From positions 496,001 through 560,000 of the forward strand of contig OY762939.1 of assembly GCA_963666965.1 (NCBI GenBank): DNA of 64,000 nucleotides. Reading direction: 5' to 3'. Shown here in pieces: positions 54,375-63,439 of this stretch (position 1 is its first letter; the number at the start of each line of letters is the position of its first letter). This DNA comes from Proruminimicrobium sp963666965 (GTDB lineage Bacteria > Elusimicrobiota > Endomicrobiia > Endomicrobiales > Endomicrobiaceae). Made by a program: the position numbers and the translations under genes. Under the pieces are notes generated by a model. That model ran no database searches. It saw nothing but the letters and a program-made list of their open reading frames with translations, and was not told the origin of the DNA.

Positions 54375-55073
54375 ATGAGCTGCAATTGTTCAGAAGAAGT
54401 AAAACACATGTGTGTTGTTGCAAAAGGGGCAAAACACGGACCTGCTCCGATACCTGAAGAAGGAAAATGGGTAAAGGCAAAGGAAATAACCGACATCAGC
54501 GGTTTAACGCACGGAGTAGGATGGTGCGCTCCGCAGCAGGGTGCCTGTAAACTTACGTTAAACGTAAAAAAAGGTATCATTGAAGAGGCTCTTGTTGAAA
54601 CGATAGGATGTTCCGGAATGACTCATTCAGCGGCAATGGCTGCCGAAGTTTTGTCCGGCAAAACTATTCTTGAAGCTTTGAATTCAGATTTGGTGTGCGA
54701 TGCCATAAATACAGCCATGAGAGAATTGTTTTTGCAGATAGTTTACGGAAGAACACAGACTGCATTTTCGGAAGGAGGACTTCCGATAGGCGCAGGTCTT
54801 GAAGACCTCGGAAAAGGATTAAGATCCCAGGTCGGCACGATGTACAGCACGAAAGAAAAAGGCGTCCGCTATCTTGAAATGGCGGAAGGTTATGTTTTGG
54901 AAATAGGACTTGATAAAAATTCCGAAGTAATCGGTTATAAATACGTCCACGTAGGCAAAATGATGGAGCAGATAGCCAAAGGGACAGATCCTAAGACGGC
55001 TTTTGAAAAAAATGTCGGCACTTACGGAAGATTTGCAGAAGCAGAAACAAAAATAGATCCGAGACATAAATAG
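54375..55073 (+). CDS. NifU-like iron-sulfur scaffold-type protein
   Basis: A 232-residue protein related to the N-terminal scaffold domain of NifU/IscU, with cysteines in SCNCSEE (2-8), GWCAPQQGACKLTL (about 50-63) and IGCSGMTHSAAM (about 78-89) that could hold an Fe-S cluster. It is directly followed by the GGGtGRT-protein gene (11-base gap), its usual neighbour across many anaerobes, so the two probably work together. AGAGGTGG is the ribosome site. The exact role of the pair is not established. Confidence 0.78.
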   Translation: MSCNCSEEVKHMCVVAKGAKHGPAPIPEEGKWVKAKEITDISGLTHGVGWCAPQQGACKLTLNVKKGIIEEALVETIGCSGMTHSAAMAAEVLSGKTILEALNSDLVCDAINTAMRELFLQIVYGRTQTAFSEGGLPIGAGLEDLGKGLRSQVGTMYSTKEKGVRYLEMAEGYVLEIGLDKNSEVIGYKYVHVGKMMEQIAKGTDPKTAFEKNVGTYGRFAEAETKIDPRHK

Positions 55074-55084
55074 AGGAGCATATC

Positions 55085-56080
55085 ATGGTAAAATTTGAAG
55101 GTTATGAAAGAAGAATAGACAAAATAAACGCTTGTCTTAAAGAATACGGAATGAAAGATTTGGAAGAAGCAAAAGCAGTATGCGACGCAAAAGGCGTTAA
55201 TGTAGACGAAATTGTCAGAGGCGTGCAGAAAATAGCGTTTGACAACGCGGTCTGGGCTTATACATTGGGCGCGGCGATTGCTATAAAAAAAGGAGCTAAA
55301 ACAGCAGCGCAGGCAGCCGAAATTATAGGAATAGGACTTCAGGCTTTCTGTATACCGGGTTCTGTTGCAGATCAGAGACTTGTAGGCCTCGGACACGGAA
55401 ATCTTGCGGCTATGCTTTTAAGAGAAGAAACGAAATGTTTCTGTTTTTTGGCAGGCCATGAATCTTTTGCAGCAGCAGAAGGCGCAATCGGTATTGCAAG
55501 AACGGCGAACAAAGTCAGAAAAGAAGCTTTGAGAGTTATTCTTAACGGACTCGGAAAAGACGCATCTTATATAATTGCCAGAGTAAACGGATTTACTCAC
55601 GTGGAAACGGAGTATGATTATGCTTCAGGTAAACTGGGCGTAACTAAAGAGACTCCCTTTTCAACAGGAGACAAATCAAAAGTTAAAGTTTACGGAGCCG
55701 ACGATGTTTCCGAAGGCGTAGCAATAATGATAAAAGAAGGAGTTGATGTTTCCATTACCGGAAATTCAACAAATCCTACGAGATTCCAGCATCCGGTTGC
55801 CGGCACTTATAAAAAATGGGCAGGCGAAAACGGGAAAAAATATTTCTCCGTAGCTTCAGGCGGCGGAACAGGCAGAACTCTTCATCCCGACAATATGGCG
55901 GCAGGTCCGGCATCTTACGGCATGACAGACACTATGGGCAGAATGCACGGCGACGCACAGTTTGCAGGTTCTTCATCGGTACCGGCCCATGTTGAAATGA
56001 TGGGTCTTATCGGAATGGGCAATAATCCGATGGTAGGTGCATCGGTAGCAGTTGCAGTGGCTATAGAACAGGCCAAGTAA
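55085..56080 (+). CDS. GGGtGRT family protein
   Basis: A 331-residue soluble protein of the GGGtGRT family, named for SVASGGGTGRTLHPDN (about 257-272). It has other conserved Gly/Ala-rich stretches (WAYTLGAAIAIKKGAKTAAQ near 58-77 and GLIGMGNNPMVGASVAVAV near the end). It is paired with the NifU-like gene, and both end at a strong terminator. The function is unknown in any organism I can recall; the pairing hints at Fe-S or redox metabolism. GAGGAG ribosome site upstream. Confidence 0.88.
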   Translation: MVKFEGYERRIDKINACLKEYGMKDLEEAKAVCDAKGVNVDEIVRGVQKIAFDNAVWAYTLGAAIAIKKGAKTAAQAAEIIGIGLQAFCIPGSVADQRLVGLGHGNLAAMLLREETKCFCFLAGHESFAAAEGAIGIARTANKVRKEALRVILNGLGKDASYIIARVNGFTHVETEYDYASGKLGVTKETPFSTGDKSKVKVYGADDVSEGVAIMIKEGVDVSITGNSTNPTRFQHPVAGTYKKWAGENGKKYFSVASGGGTGRTLHPDNMAAGPASYGMTDTMGRMHGDAQFAGSSSVPAHVEMMGLIGMGNNPMVGASVAVAVAIEQAK

Positions 56081-56100
56081 TAAATATTTTAAATATTTGA

Positions 56101-56133
56101 AATCCGGAGGGTTTAGAGCCCTCCGGATTTTTT
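56101..56133 (+). terminator. Rho-independent terminator after the GGGtGRT gene
   Basis: A perfect 11-pair stem AATCCGGAGGG/CCCTCCGGATT with loop TTTAGAG is followed by a T run. It ends the two-gene NifU-like/GGGtGRT unit 20 bases after the stop. Confidence 0.93.
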
Positions 56134-56169
56134 ATTGAAAAAGAAGTTAAACTTAGTTATGATATTTGA

Positions 56170-56559
56170 GTGTATAAAAAAACATTTTTTAATCAGATTT
56201 GTTTTTTTGTTTCCTTTTTTGTGTGCTGTTGTCTGATGTGCGCGCAGCAAGCAGGATGTTCAGGCATATCGGCAGACGGTGCTAAAACTCTTATAAAAGA
56301 AGAAAATGCTGTCCTTATAGACGTGAGAACAGCCGAAGAGTATAAAGAAGGTCATTTAAACGGAGCACTTTCTATTCCTTATACTGAAATATATGATCTT
56401 GCCGAAAAAACAATTCCGGATAAAAATACAAAAATCATAGTTTACTGCAGCAACGGCGGCAGAAGTATAATAGCCGCAAGAAGATTTGCATTGCTTGGTT
56501 ATAAAAATGTTTATGATTTGGGTGGATTTCGGGATTTTAAAGATAAAATTGAAAAATGA
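56170..56559 (+). CDS. Exported rhodanese-domain protein
   Basis: A 129-residue protein with an N-terminal signal or anchor segment (QICFFVSFFVCCCLMCAQQA, about 8-27) and one rhodanese domain: VLIDVRTAEEYKEGHLNGAL near 48-67 and the active-site loop YCSNGGRS near 92-99, whose Cys93 could carry a persulfide. Rhodaneses move sulfane sulfur; the substrate is unknown. It starts with GTG; no strong ribosome site is visible. Cysteines at 28-30 of the signal region may form a lipobox (QQAGC), so a lipoprotein is possible. Confidence 0.8.
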   Translation: MYKKTFFNQICFFVSFFVCCCLMCAQQAGCSGISADGAKTLIKEENAVLIDVRTAEEYKEGHLNGALSIPYTEIYDLAEKTIPDKNTKIIVYCSNGGRSIIAARRFALLGYKNVYDLGGFRDFKDKIEK

Positions 56560-56573
56560 ATTGTAATTCAAAC

Positions 56574-56602
56574 TTGATTTTTACAGGCTCAGTTGATATA
56601 AT
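56574..56602 (+). promoter_or_regulatory. Sigma-70 promoter of the thiE-thiC-thrB-lysC cluster
   Basis: TTGATT (56574-56579) and TATAAT (56597-56602) are separated by exactly 17 bases, about 34 bases before the thiE start codon. The short leader has no CTGAGA box, so there is no TPP riboswitch here. This is the best consensus promoter in the core part of the window. Confidence 0.7.
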
Positions 56603-56635
56603 TTGCTTTGATGTTTATTTTAAAGAAGGCATAAA

Positions 56636-57301
56636 ATGTTATCGAAAAAATTAAAACTTTTATGTATTACCTGCCCGAGACATGATATGTCTTACGCCGA
56701 ACAGGTTGAACTGGCCTGCCAGGGCGGCGCTGATATGATACAGTTCAGAGATAAAAATATTACGGACAAAGAACTTTACAATATTTCTTTGCAATTAAAA
56801 GAAATATGTAAAAAATATCATGTGTATTTTACGATTAACAACAGAGTTGATATAGCTTATGCTGTTGAGGCGCATGGCATCCATATAGGGCAAACTGACC
56901 TCCCGGCTGATAAAGTAAGGCAGCTTATGGGTCCTTCAAGAATAATAGGGCTTTCTGCTTCAAGCTATATGCAGGCTATGGACTGCATCAGGCAAAAAAT
57001 AGATTATATAGGATTCGGGGCCATTTATTCCACCGATACAAAGCCTGAGGCAAAGGCGACAGGTCTTGAAGCATTGTCTCTTGTAAAAAGCAAAACAGAT
57101 ATGCCGTTGATAGCAATAGGCGGAATAAACGAAAAAAATGTTGAAGAAGTTATACTTGCAGGCGCTGACGGAGTTGCCGTTGTGCAGGCCGTATGCGGAG
57201 CAAAAGATATAAAAAAATCAGCCCGGTATATTAAAGATTTAATAATGCAGGCTGAGCAAAAAAAGGGAAAAATAAACGATGTCATTAATGGAAAATGCTA
57301 A
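56636..57301 (+). CDS. thiE: Thiamine-phosphate synthase
   Basis: TIM-barrel enzyme that joins hydroxymethylpyrimidine pyrophosphate to thiazole phosphate. The 221-residue protein shows DMIQFRDKNITDKEL near 33-47, INNRVDIAYAVEAHGIHIGQ near 66-85, GFGAIYSTDTKPEA near 123-136 and AIGGINEKNVEEVILAGADG near 157-176, all ThiE-typical. The stop overlaps thiC by 23 bases. AAGAAGG precedes the ATG. Together with thiM (33551) and thiC this covers most of the pyrimidine and thiazole salvage route. Confidence 0.94.
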   Translation: MLSKKLKLLCITCPRHDMSYAEQVELACQGGADMIQFRDKNITDKELYNISLQLKEICKKYHVYFTINNRVDIAYAVEAHGIHIGQTDLPADKVRQLMGPSRIIGLSASSYMQAMDCIRQKIDYIGFGAIYSTDTKPEAKATGLEALSLVKSKTDMPLIAIGGINEKNVEEVILAGADGVAVVQAVCGAKDIKKSARYIKDLIMQAEQKKGKINDVINGKC

Positions 57302-58547
57302 GAAAAATATTGTAACCGGAGAAATCCGGGAAGTGGCTTCTTACGAAGGAGTTTCGGCGGAAGAAATAATAAGAGGCATAAATGACGGCACTATAGTAAT
57401 ACCAAAAAACAAGAACAGAATTTTAAAAAGAGCCGTCGGCGTCGGAAAAGGGCTTAAAACAAAAGTAAACGCCAATATAGGCACATCGCCCGACCATATA
57501 AGCATTGAAGAAGAAGTAGAAAAAATGCAGATTGCCGTTAAAGCCGGCGCAGATGCCGTTATGGATTTATCAATAGGCGGAAATCTTACGGCCATAAGAA
57601 AAGAAATACTATCGCAGTGTCCGGTATGTGTCGGGACGGTTCCGATATATCACGTTGCCTGCGAAACCGTAAGAAACGGTAAAAAAATATCGCAGATGGA
57701 CGGCGAATTTATGTTTGACGTAATAGAGCAGCAGGCTGAAGAAGGCGTTGATTTTATGACGATTCACTGCGGGATTACAAGACAGACTGTTGACGTTCTG
57801 AGCAGGCAGCCCAGACACATAGGAGTAGTCAGCAGAGGAGGATCTTTTTTAGTTAAGTGGATCAATGCAAATAAAAAAGAAAATCCTTATTACGAACAGT
57901 ATGACAGACTTTTAAAAATAGCAAAAAAATATGACGTTACGCTGAGTTTGGGGGACGGATTCAGACCCGGCTGCGGAGCAGACGCTTCAGACGGACCTCA
58001 GATTTCTGAACTTTCGGTTCTGGGAGAACTTGTTTTAAGAGCAAGAAAAGAAGGCGTGCAGACGATGATAGAAGGGCCGGGACACGTTCCGTTAAATCAG
58101 ATAGAAGCAAACGTGATGCTTGCAAAAAGGCTGGCGCATAATGCTCCTCTTTATTTTTTGGGGCCTTTGGTTACCGATATAGCTCCGGGATATGACCATA
58201 TAACTTCTGCAATAGGCGGCGCGATGGCTGCAAGTTACGGAGTGGATTTTATATGTTATGTTACACCCGCAGAACATTTAAGACTGCCGGATAAACAGGA
58301 TGTTCACGACGGCGTTATAGCGGCAAGAATAGCAGGACATGCAGCAGATATAGTTAAAAACGTCAAAGGCGCAAAAGAACAGGATTTTGAAATGTCAAAA
58401 TACAGAAAAGACAGAAATTGGGATAAGCAGAAAGAGCTTTCCATAGACCCTGAAAAATTTGAAAAAGAACGGGCAAAACTATTGCCAAAACAGCAAGATG
58501 TTTGTACAATGTGCGGAGAATTTTGTTCGATGAAGGAAGAACTATGA
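57279..58547 (+). CDS. thiC: Phosphomethylpyrimidine synthase
   Basis: Radical-SAM enzyme that turns aminoimidazole ribotide into hydroxymethylpyrimidine phosphate. The 422-residue sequence has NANIGTSPDHISIEEEVEKM near 64-83, DLSIGGNLTAIRKEIL near 96-111, MTIHCGITRQTVDVLS near 160-175 and SLGDGFRPGCGADASDGPQI near 224-243; the cluster cysteines are at the C-terminus in CTMCGEFCSM. At this length it lacks the long N-terminal extension of proteobacterial ThiC. It overlaps thiE by 23 bases and thrB by 4. Confidence 0.95.
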   Translation: MSLMENAKKNIVTGEIREVASYEGVSAEEIIRGINDGTIVIPKNKNRILKRAVGVGKGLKTKVNANIGTSPDHISIEEEVEKMQIAVKAGADAVMDLSIGGNLTAIRKEILSQCPVCVGTVPIYHVACETVRNGKKISQMDGEFMFDVIEQQAEEGVDFMTIHCGITRQTVDVLSRQPRHIGVVSRGGSFLVKWINANKKENPYYEQYDRLLKIAKKYDVTLSLGDGFRPGCGADASDGPQISELSVLGELVLRARKEGVQTMIEGPGHVPLNQIEANVMLAKRLAHNAPLYFLGPLVTDIAPGYDHITSAIGGAMAASYGVDFICYVTPAEHLRLPDKQDVHDGVIAARIAGHAADIVKNVKGAKEQDFEMSKYRKDRNWDKQKELSIDPEKFEKERAKLLPKQQDVCTMCGEFCSMKEEL

Positions 58548-59467
58548 AAAAGATAAAAGTAAGAGTTCCGGCTACTACTGCCAATCTCGGCCCGGGTTTT
58601 GATATTTTCGGTGCATCGTTATCGATGCATAACGAGGTTGAAATTTGGCAGGCAAAAAATTCAAGCGGTAAATTTATTGTGACGGGCGAAGGCAAGACGG
58701 TTCTTCCGAGAAACGAGAAGAATATCTTGTGGAAAGCTATGGATGCCGTATTCGGGCTTCTGGAAGTAAAAGACAAATATAAACTTTCGGATTTTAACAT
58801 AAAATTAAAGAATCATATTCCTTTAAGTTCGGGGCTTGGATCATCGTCTGCGGCAAGAGCTGCCGGTATTATAGCCGCCAATGCGATATGCGGAAATAAA
58901 ATGTCGCTCGGCGAAATGGTTGATCTTGGCGTAAAGCTTGAGTCTCATCCGGATAATATAGTGCCTGCTTTTTACGGAGGAGTCTGCATTTCCGTTGAAG
59001 GGCCCGGCGAAGAATTTTCAGTTGAACAGCTTCCTGTTCCAAAACAGCTTAAGGCCGTCGTATGCACGCCCGGTTTTGAACTTGCTACCGAAAGATCAAG
59101 AAATATTCTGCCTCAAAAATATGATGTTAAAGATGTTGTTTTTAACGCTTCAAGAGTTGCTCTTCTTACAAAAGCGTTTTGTCTGAACGATTTTTCTGAT
59201 TTATCGAGAGCCATGCAGGACAGAATGCATCAGCCTTACAGAGCAAAACTGATTCCGGTAATGGATGAAATAATAGAGTCTGCAAAAAAAGCCGGCGCTT
59301 ACGGAGCATGTTTGTCCGGTTCGGGTCCGTCTATGATTGCTTTTTGCAGCAGTAAAAAAGCAAAAGAAGTTTTGGCTGTTATGACAAAAATATGGAAGAG
59401 AGAAACCGTGCCTGTAAAACAATTTATTCTTGATTTTGACAGCAGCGGGGCTCGCATAATAAAATAG
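58544..59467 (+). CDS. thrB: Homoserine kinase
   Basis: GHMP kinase that phosphorylates homoserine for threonine synthesis, 307 residues. It has VPATTANLGPGFDIFG near 7-22, the ATP loop PLSSGLGSSSAARAAG near 89-104, and GACLSGSGPSMIAF near 252-265. The ATG at 58544 overlaps the thiC stop (ATGA) with GGAAGAA upstream; an earlier in-frame ATG at 58502 lies inside thiC and is rejected. It is followed by lysC, so threonine and lysine genes are joined to the thiamine ones here. Confidence 0.93.
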   Translation: MKKIKVRVPATTANLGPGFDIFGASLSMHNEVEIWQAKNSSGKFIVTGEGKTVLPRNEKNILWKAMDAVFGLLEVKDKYKLSDFNIKLKNHIPLSSGLGSSSAARAAGIIAANAICGNKMSLGEMVDLGVKLESHPDNIVPAFYGGVCISVEGPGEEFSVEQLPVPKQLKAVVCTPGFELATERSRNILPQKYDVKDVVFNASRVALLTKAFCLNDFSDLSRAMQDRMHQPYRAKLIPVMDEIIESAKKAGAYGACLSGSGPSMIAFCSSKKAKEVLAVMTKIWKRETVPVKQFILDFDSSGARIIK

Positions 59468-59481
59468 TTGGAGAAAAAATT

Positions 59482-60711
59482 ATGGCACTAGTGGTTATGA
59501 AATTTGGCGGTTCTTCGGTTGCAGACAGCGACAAAATGAAAATAGTCGCTAACAGAATTATCGAGAAGAAAAAAAACGGCAATAAAGTTGTAGTTGTCGT
59601 TTCGGCTCCTGGCGATACGACGGATGATTTAATTACGATGTGCGAGAAAATAACTTCCGATCCTAATCCCAGAGAAATGGATCTCCTGCTTGCTACCGGC
59701 GAACAGATTTCAATATCTCTTCTTGCGATGACTGTTCACACTCAGGGAGAAAAAGCAATCGCGCTTACGGGTCCGCAGGCGGGCATATATGCCGATGCGT
59801 CGCATTCAAGAGCGAGAGTTACAAAAATAATACCAAAAAAAATATTTTCTTTTTTAGATAAAGGAAATATCGTAATTGTGGCCGGATTTCAGGGCATAAA
59901 TCCAAAAGGCGATATAGCTACGCTCGGCAGAGGCGGTTCAGATTTAACTGCCGTAGCTTTGGCAGCTGCAATGAAAGCAGATGTATGTGAAATTTATACT
60001 GATGTCGACGGAGTTTATACTACTGATCCGAGAGTCGTAAAAGAAGCCAGAAAAATAGAAATGATTTCGTACGAAGAAATGCTTGAAATGGCAGGTTCGG
60101 GCGCACAGGTTATGCAGGCTAGAAGCATCGAAGTTGCAATGAAATACGGAATAGAAATACACGTTAGATCGACTTTTTCTGGCAAAGAAGGCACCTATAT
60201 AGTCAGCGAAGAAAAAATAAGGAGAAAAAAAATGGAAGCGTTAATGGTTTCAGCCGTGACTTTTGATAAAAATCAGGTAAAATTTTCACTTATAGACGTT
60301 CCGGATGTTCCGGGAATAGCCGCAAAAGTTTTCGGAAGTCTTGCAAAGCTGGGTATAAATGTAGACATGATTATACAGTCTGCCGCTTTGGACAAGAAAA
60401 ACGATATTTCATTTACGGTAAGCAAGGCAGATCTTAAAAGAACTCAGGCTAAAATAGAAGAACTTGCAAAAGAATTGAAAGCAAATTCTTTGTCATGCGA
60501 CGAACATGTAGCGAAAGTTTCCGTAGTCGGGGTAGGAATGAAGAGCCACGCCGGAGTCGCTTCAAAAATGTTTGATATCCTTGCAAAAAATAAAATTAAC
60601 ATAGAAATGATTTCAACAAGTGAAATCAAAGTTTCATGTGTGGTAGACGAAGCTCATTTGAATAAAGCCGTAAGTGAATTGCATAAAGGATTCAAACTGA
60701 ATAAAAAGTAA
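59482..60711 (+). CDS. lysC: Aspartate kinase, monofunctional
   Basis: First enzyme of the aspartate family pathway, 409 residues. VMKFGGSSVADSDKMK near 4-19 is the kinase signature; FQGINPKGDIATLGRGGSDL near 136-155 and YTDVDGVYTTDPRVV near 171-185 bind ATP and aspartate. Two C-terminal ACT domains (about 265-405; VPDVPGIAAKVFGSLAKLGI and GMKSHAGVASKMFDILAKNK) provide feedback control by lysine or threonine. It supplies the pathway feeding hom, thrB and metX in this window. Confidence 0.96.
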   Translation: MALVVMKFGGSSVADSDKMKIVANRIIEKKKNGNKVVVVVSAPGDTTDDLITMCEKITSDPNPREMDLLLATGEQISISLLAMTVHTQGEKAIALTGPQAGIYADASHSRARVTKIIPKKIFSFLDKGNIVIVAGFQGINPKGDIATLGRGGSDLTAVALAAAMKADVCEIYTDVDGVYTTDPRVVKEARKIEMISYEEMLEMAGSGAQVMQARSIEVAMKYGIEIHVRSTFSGKEGTYIVSEEKIRRKKMEALMVSAVTFDKNQVKFSLIDVPDVPGIAAKVFGSLAKLGINVDMIIQSAALDKKNDISFTVSKADLKRTQAKIEELAKELKANSLSCDEHVAKVSVVGVGMKSHAGVASKMFDILAKNKINIEMISTSEIKVSCVVDEAHLNKAVSELHKGFKLNKK

Positions 60712-60723
60712 GCAGGAGGCAGA

Positions 60724-61401
60724 ATGAAAAAAGTTTTATTTGGACTGATTTGTTGTTTGTCTTTTGTCGCGTATGCCTGCAACAGGAATGTCGCCGAGGT
60801 AGACGATGAATTTTTGAAATACATGGGGTCTGCTCAAATTAAAACCGAAAAAGGTGATTTTAAAGGAGCAGCCGAAGACTATGTAAGTGCTTTAAAAATA
60901 ATGCCCAACTCTCCTAAGGCTTTAGTCGAACTGGCAGAACTGCAAAAAAGAAGCGGAGATCATGCTGCGGCAATTGAAAATTTAAATAAGGCTGTGCTTT
61001 TAAGAGGCTCGAGTGAAGATTATTTAAAAAGAGCCGATGCTAATTATGCTGCCGGCAAAAATCAGGATGCTATGCAGGATGTTGAAAAAACGCTTTCAAT
61101 AGATTCAAAAATCGCATGGGCATATTTTATAAGATCTGAAATAAAGAAGGCTTCCGGCGATAAAAAAGGAGCTCTTGACGACATTAATTTAGCTGTTGAA
61201 AACAGTTCAACCGATATCGAATTTAATAAGGCGGTATATTACGTTTCCAAGGCCAGACTTGAAGCCCAGATCGGAGATAAAAAAGTTGCTTTGGAAAATA
61301 TGGACGCCGGATTAAAGATAATGAAGGATCTTGGTTTTGTAAATCAAGAAGAACTTGACAAAATTGTTAACGAAAGAGACGCAATTAAAAAAGGACTTTA
61401 A
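60724..61401 (+). CDS. TPR-repeat lipoprotein
   Basis: A 225-residue lipoprotein: signal FGLICCLSFVAYAC ending in a lipobox with likely lipidated Cys19, then about five TPR-like helix pairs (SAQIKTEKGDFKGAAEDYVS, AALVELAE-type repeats) to residue ~200. It is membrane attached and likely a scaffold; partner unknown. GGAGG lies 5 bases before the ATG. The gene continues the lysC transcript and is followed by a shorter, related lipoprotein gene. Confidence 0.82.
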   Translation: MKKVLFGLICCLSFVAYACNRNVAEVDDEFLKYMGSAQIKTEKGDFKGAAEDYVSALKIMPNSPKALVELAELQKRSGDHAAAIENLNKAVLLRGSSEDYLKRADANYAAGKNQDAMQDVEKTLSIDSKIAWAYFIRSEIKKASGDKKGALDDINLAVENSSTDIEFNKAVYYVSKARLEAQIGDKKVALENMDAGLKIMKDLGFVNQEELDKIVNERDAIKKGL

Positions 61402-61427
61402 TAAATAAAATTTAACAGGAATATAAA

Positions 61428-61862
61428 ATGAAAAAATATTTATTTGTTTTGATGGGTTTTTGTTTTTTTGCAGTAGGATGTGAAAAGCCGCAAGATAAAC
61501 AGTCTCTTGAGGCGGTTCAGCCGGCGGCAGAACAACAGGTTCAGGCTGCGCCAACCGGAGATCCGGATGCTTTGTACAGAAGCGGACAAGAAAAACTTGA
61601 CGCAAAAGATTTTGCAGCCGCAATTGAAGATATGACGAAATCACTCCAATTGAAAGAAAGTAATTTTGTCAGAGGCGATTTGGGAAGAGCCAAAGAATCT
61701 GCCGGAGATTTTGAAGGAGCCATAGCCGAATATACAAAAGCTATTGAGCAAAACAAAAGAAGCGTTTATTATGAATGGAGAGCAAGAACTTATTTAAGGC
61801 TCGGCAAAGAAGACGAAGCAAAGAAAGATATTGAAGAAGCGGCAAAATTGCCTAAAGAATAA
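61428..61862 (+). CDS. Small TPR-repeat lipoprotein
   Basis: A 144-residue lipoprotein with signal FVLMGFCFFAVGC (lipidation at about Cys18), a Gln/Ala/Glu-rich linker (about 22-45), then two to three TPR repeats (YRSGQEKLDAKDFAAAIEDM, GDFEGAIAEYTKAIEQNKRS). It is a shortened relative of the preceding lipoprotein. Its stop shares one base with the cimA start (TAATG), so it is in the same unit as cimA. Function unknown. Confidence 0.8.
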   Translation: MKKYLFVLMGFCFFAVGCEKPQDKQSLEAVQPAAEQQVQAAPTGDPDALYRSGQEKLDAKDFAAAIEDMTKSLQLKESNFVRGDLGRAKESAGDFEGAIAEYTKAIEQNKRSVYYEWRARTYLRLGKEDEAKKDIEEAAKLPKE

Positions 61863-63439
61863 TGAAAAAAATATTTGTTTTTGACACTACTCTCAGAGAC
61901 GGTTCACAAGGGGCCGGAGTATCTTTTTCGGTGGAAGATAAGATAAAGATAGCTCTTGCTTTAGACGGCTTTGGAATTTCTTACATTGAAGGCGGCTGGC
62001 CGGGATCGAATCCTAAAGACGAAGAATTTTTTAAGGCTGCAAAAAATAGAATAAAAAAATCAAAACTTGTTGCGTTCAGCTCGACAAGAAGAAAAAATAT
62101 AAAAGCAAAAGATGACGCCAATATAAACAAAGTGGTAAGTTCCGGAGTAAAAAGCGCCTGCATATTCGGCAAAAGCTGGGATTTTCACGTTATACACGCC
62201 TTAAATACTACCCTTGATGAAAATATAAATATGATTTCCGACACGGTATCATATCTGAAATCAAAAAAAATAGAAGTTATTTACGATGCGGAACATTTTT
62301 TTGACGGATACGCCGCAAATCCGGAATATGCCGCAAAAACAATAGAAGCCGCAATAAAGGCAGGGGCCGATTTTGTGTGTTTGTGCGAAACCAACGGAGG
62401 AAAGCTCCCTCTTGAAGTCAGCGACACTGTTAAAGAAATGAAACGCAAATTTCCGGGCGTAAGATTCGGTATTCACGCTCATAACGATTCGGACTGCGCA
62501 ACTGCAAATTCGGTTATAGCGGTAGAATCGGGATGCGAAATGGTTCAGGGGACAATCAACGGAATAGGAGAAAGATGCGGCAATGCAAATCTATGTTCAA
62601 TAATACCTGCTCTTCAGTTAAAGAGAGGATACGCATGCGTGCCGGCTTCAAAGCTTGAAAAACTTACAGAGCTGTCGATGTATATATATGAAATAGCAAA
62701 TCTTGTTCCCAATGATCTTCTTCCTTATGTCGGTCGCAACGCATTTGCCCATAAAGCGGGAGTGCATGTAAGCGCAATAGAAAAAAATTCAAAGACTTAC
62801 GAACATATAAACCCTCAGCAGGTCGGAAACACAAGGAGAATTCTTGTAAGCGATCTGTCCGGAAAAAGCAATATACTTTCAAAAGCCGGAGAGATGCAGA
62901 TAAATATTGACGATAAATCTGATAAAATAAAAGAAGTTATAAAGGCCGTCAAGGAAAAAGAAAATCAGGGGTATCAGTACGAAGATGCGGACGGATCATT
63001 TTTTGTTCTTACAAAGAAAATAGAAAAACAATGCAATAATTTTTTTACTTTGAAAGGATACAGGGTGAGCGTTGAAAAAAATATTGACGGAAAAATAATT
63101 TCTGAAGCTACCGTGAAACTTGACGTTAACGGCAGAGAAGAACATACGGTTGCCGAAGGAGAAGGCCCTGTCAATGCGCTTGATAAATGTTTGAGAAAAG
63201 CGCTTGTCAGTTTTTATCCCGAAATAAAAGACGTGCTTCTTATAGATTTTAAGGTTCGTGTTATAGACAGCAATGCAAATACTTCGGCAAGCGTTAGAGT
63301 GCTCATAGAATCAAAAGATCAGAAACATACATGGGGCACAATAGGCGTGAGCGAGAATATAATAGACGCAAGCTGGCAAGCGCTTGCTGATTCAGTAGAA
63401 TATAAGTTATTAAAAAATAAAATAGAGAGCAAAAAATGA
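61862..63439 (+). CDS. cimA: (R)-citramalate synthase
   Basis: Condenses pyruvate and acetyl-CoA to citramalate, opening the threonine-independent route to isoleucine. The 525-residue protein belongs to the isopropylmalate/citramalate synthase group: FDTTLRDGSQGAGVSFSVED near 7-26 (metal-binding), GIHAHNDSDCATANS near 202-216, GTINGIGERCGNANL near 230-244, and a C-terminal regulatory LeuA-type domain (about 395-520). The SQGAGVS variant of the first motif fits CimA rather than LeuA. It ends overlapping the next TPR gene by 4 bases. Confidence 0.92.
   Translation: MKKIFVFDTTLRDGSQGAGVSFSVEDKIKIALALDGFGISYIEGGWPGSNPKDEEFFKAAKNRIKKSKLVAFSSTRRKNIKAKDDANINKVVSSGVKSACIFGKSWDFHVIHALNTTLDENINMISDTVSYLKSKKIEVIYDAEHFFDGYAANPEYAAKTIEAAIKAGADFVCLCETNGGKLPLEVSDTVKEMKRKFPGVRFGIHAHNDSDCATANSVIAVESGCEMVQGTINGIGERCGNANLCSIIPALQLKRGYACVPASKLEKLTELSMYIYEIANLVPNDLLPYVGRNAFAHKAGVHVSAIEKNSKTYEHINPQQVGNTRRILVSDLSGKSNILSKAGEMQINIDDKSDKIKEVIKAVKEKENQGYQYEDADGSFFVLTKKIEKQCNNFFTLKGYRVSVEKNIDGKIISEATVKLDVNGREEHTVAEGEGPVNALDKCLRKALVSFYPEIKDVLLIDFKVRVIDSNANTSASVRVLIESKDQKHTWGTIGVSENIIDASWQALADSVEYKLLKNKIESKK

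Noticed and set aside
56560..56635. TPP riboswitch before thiE
   Set aside because: No CTGAGA box or paired stems in the short leader; the same was looked for before thiM at 33533-33550, which is too short.
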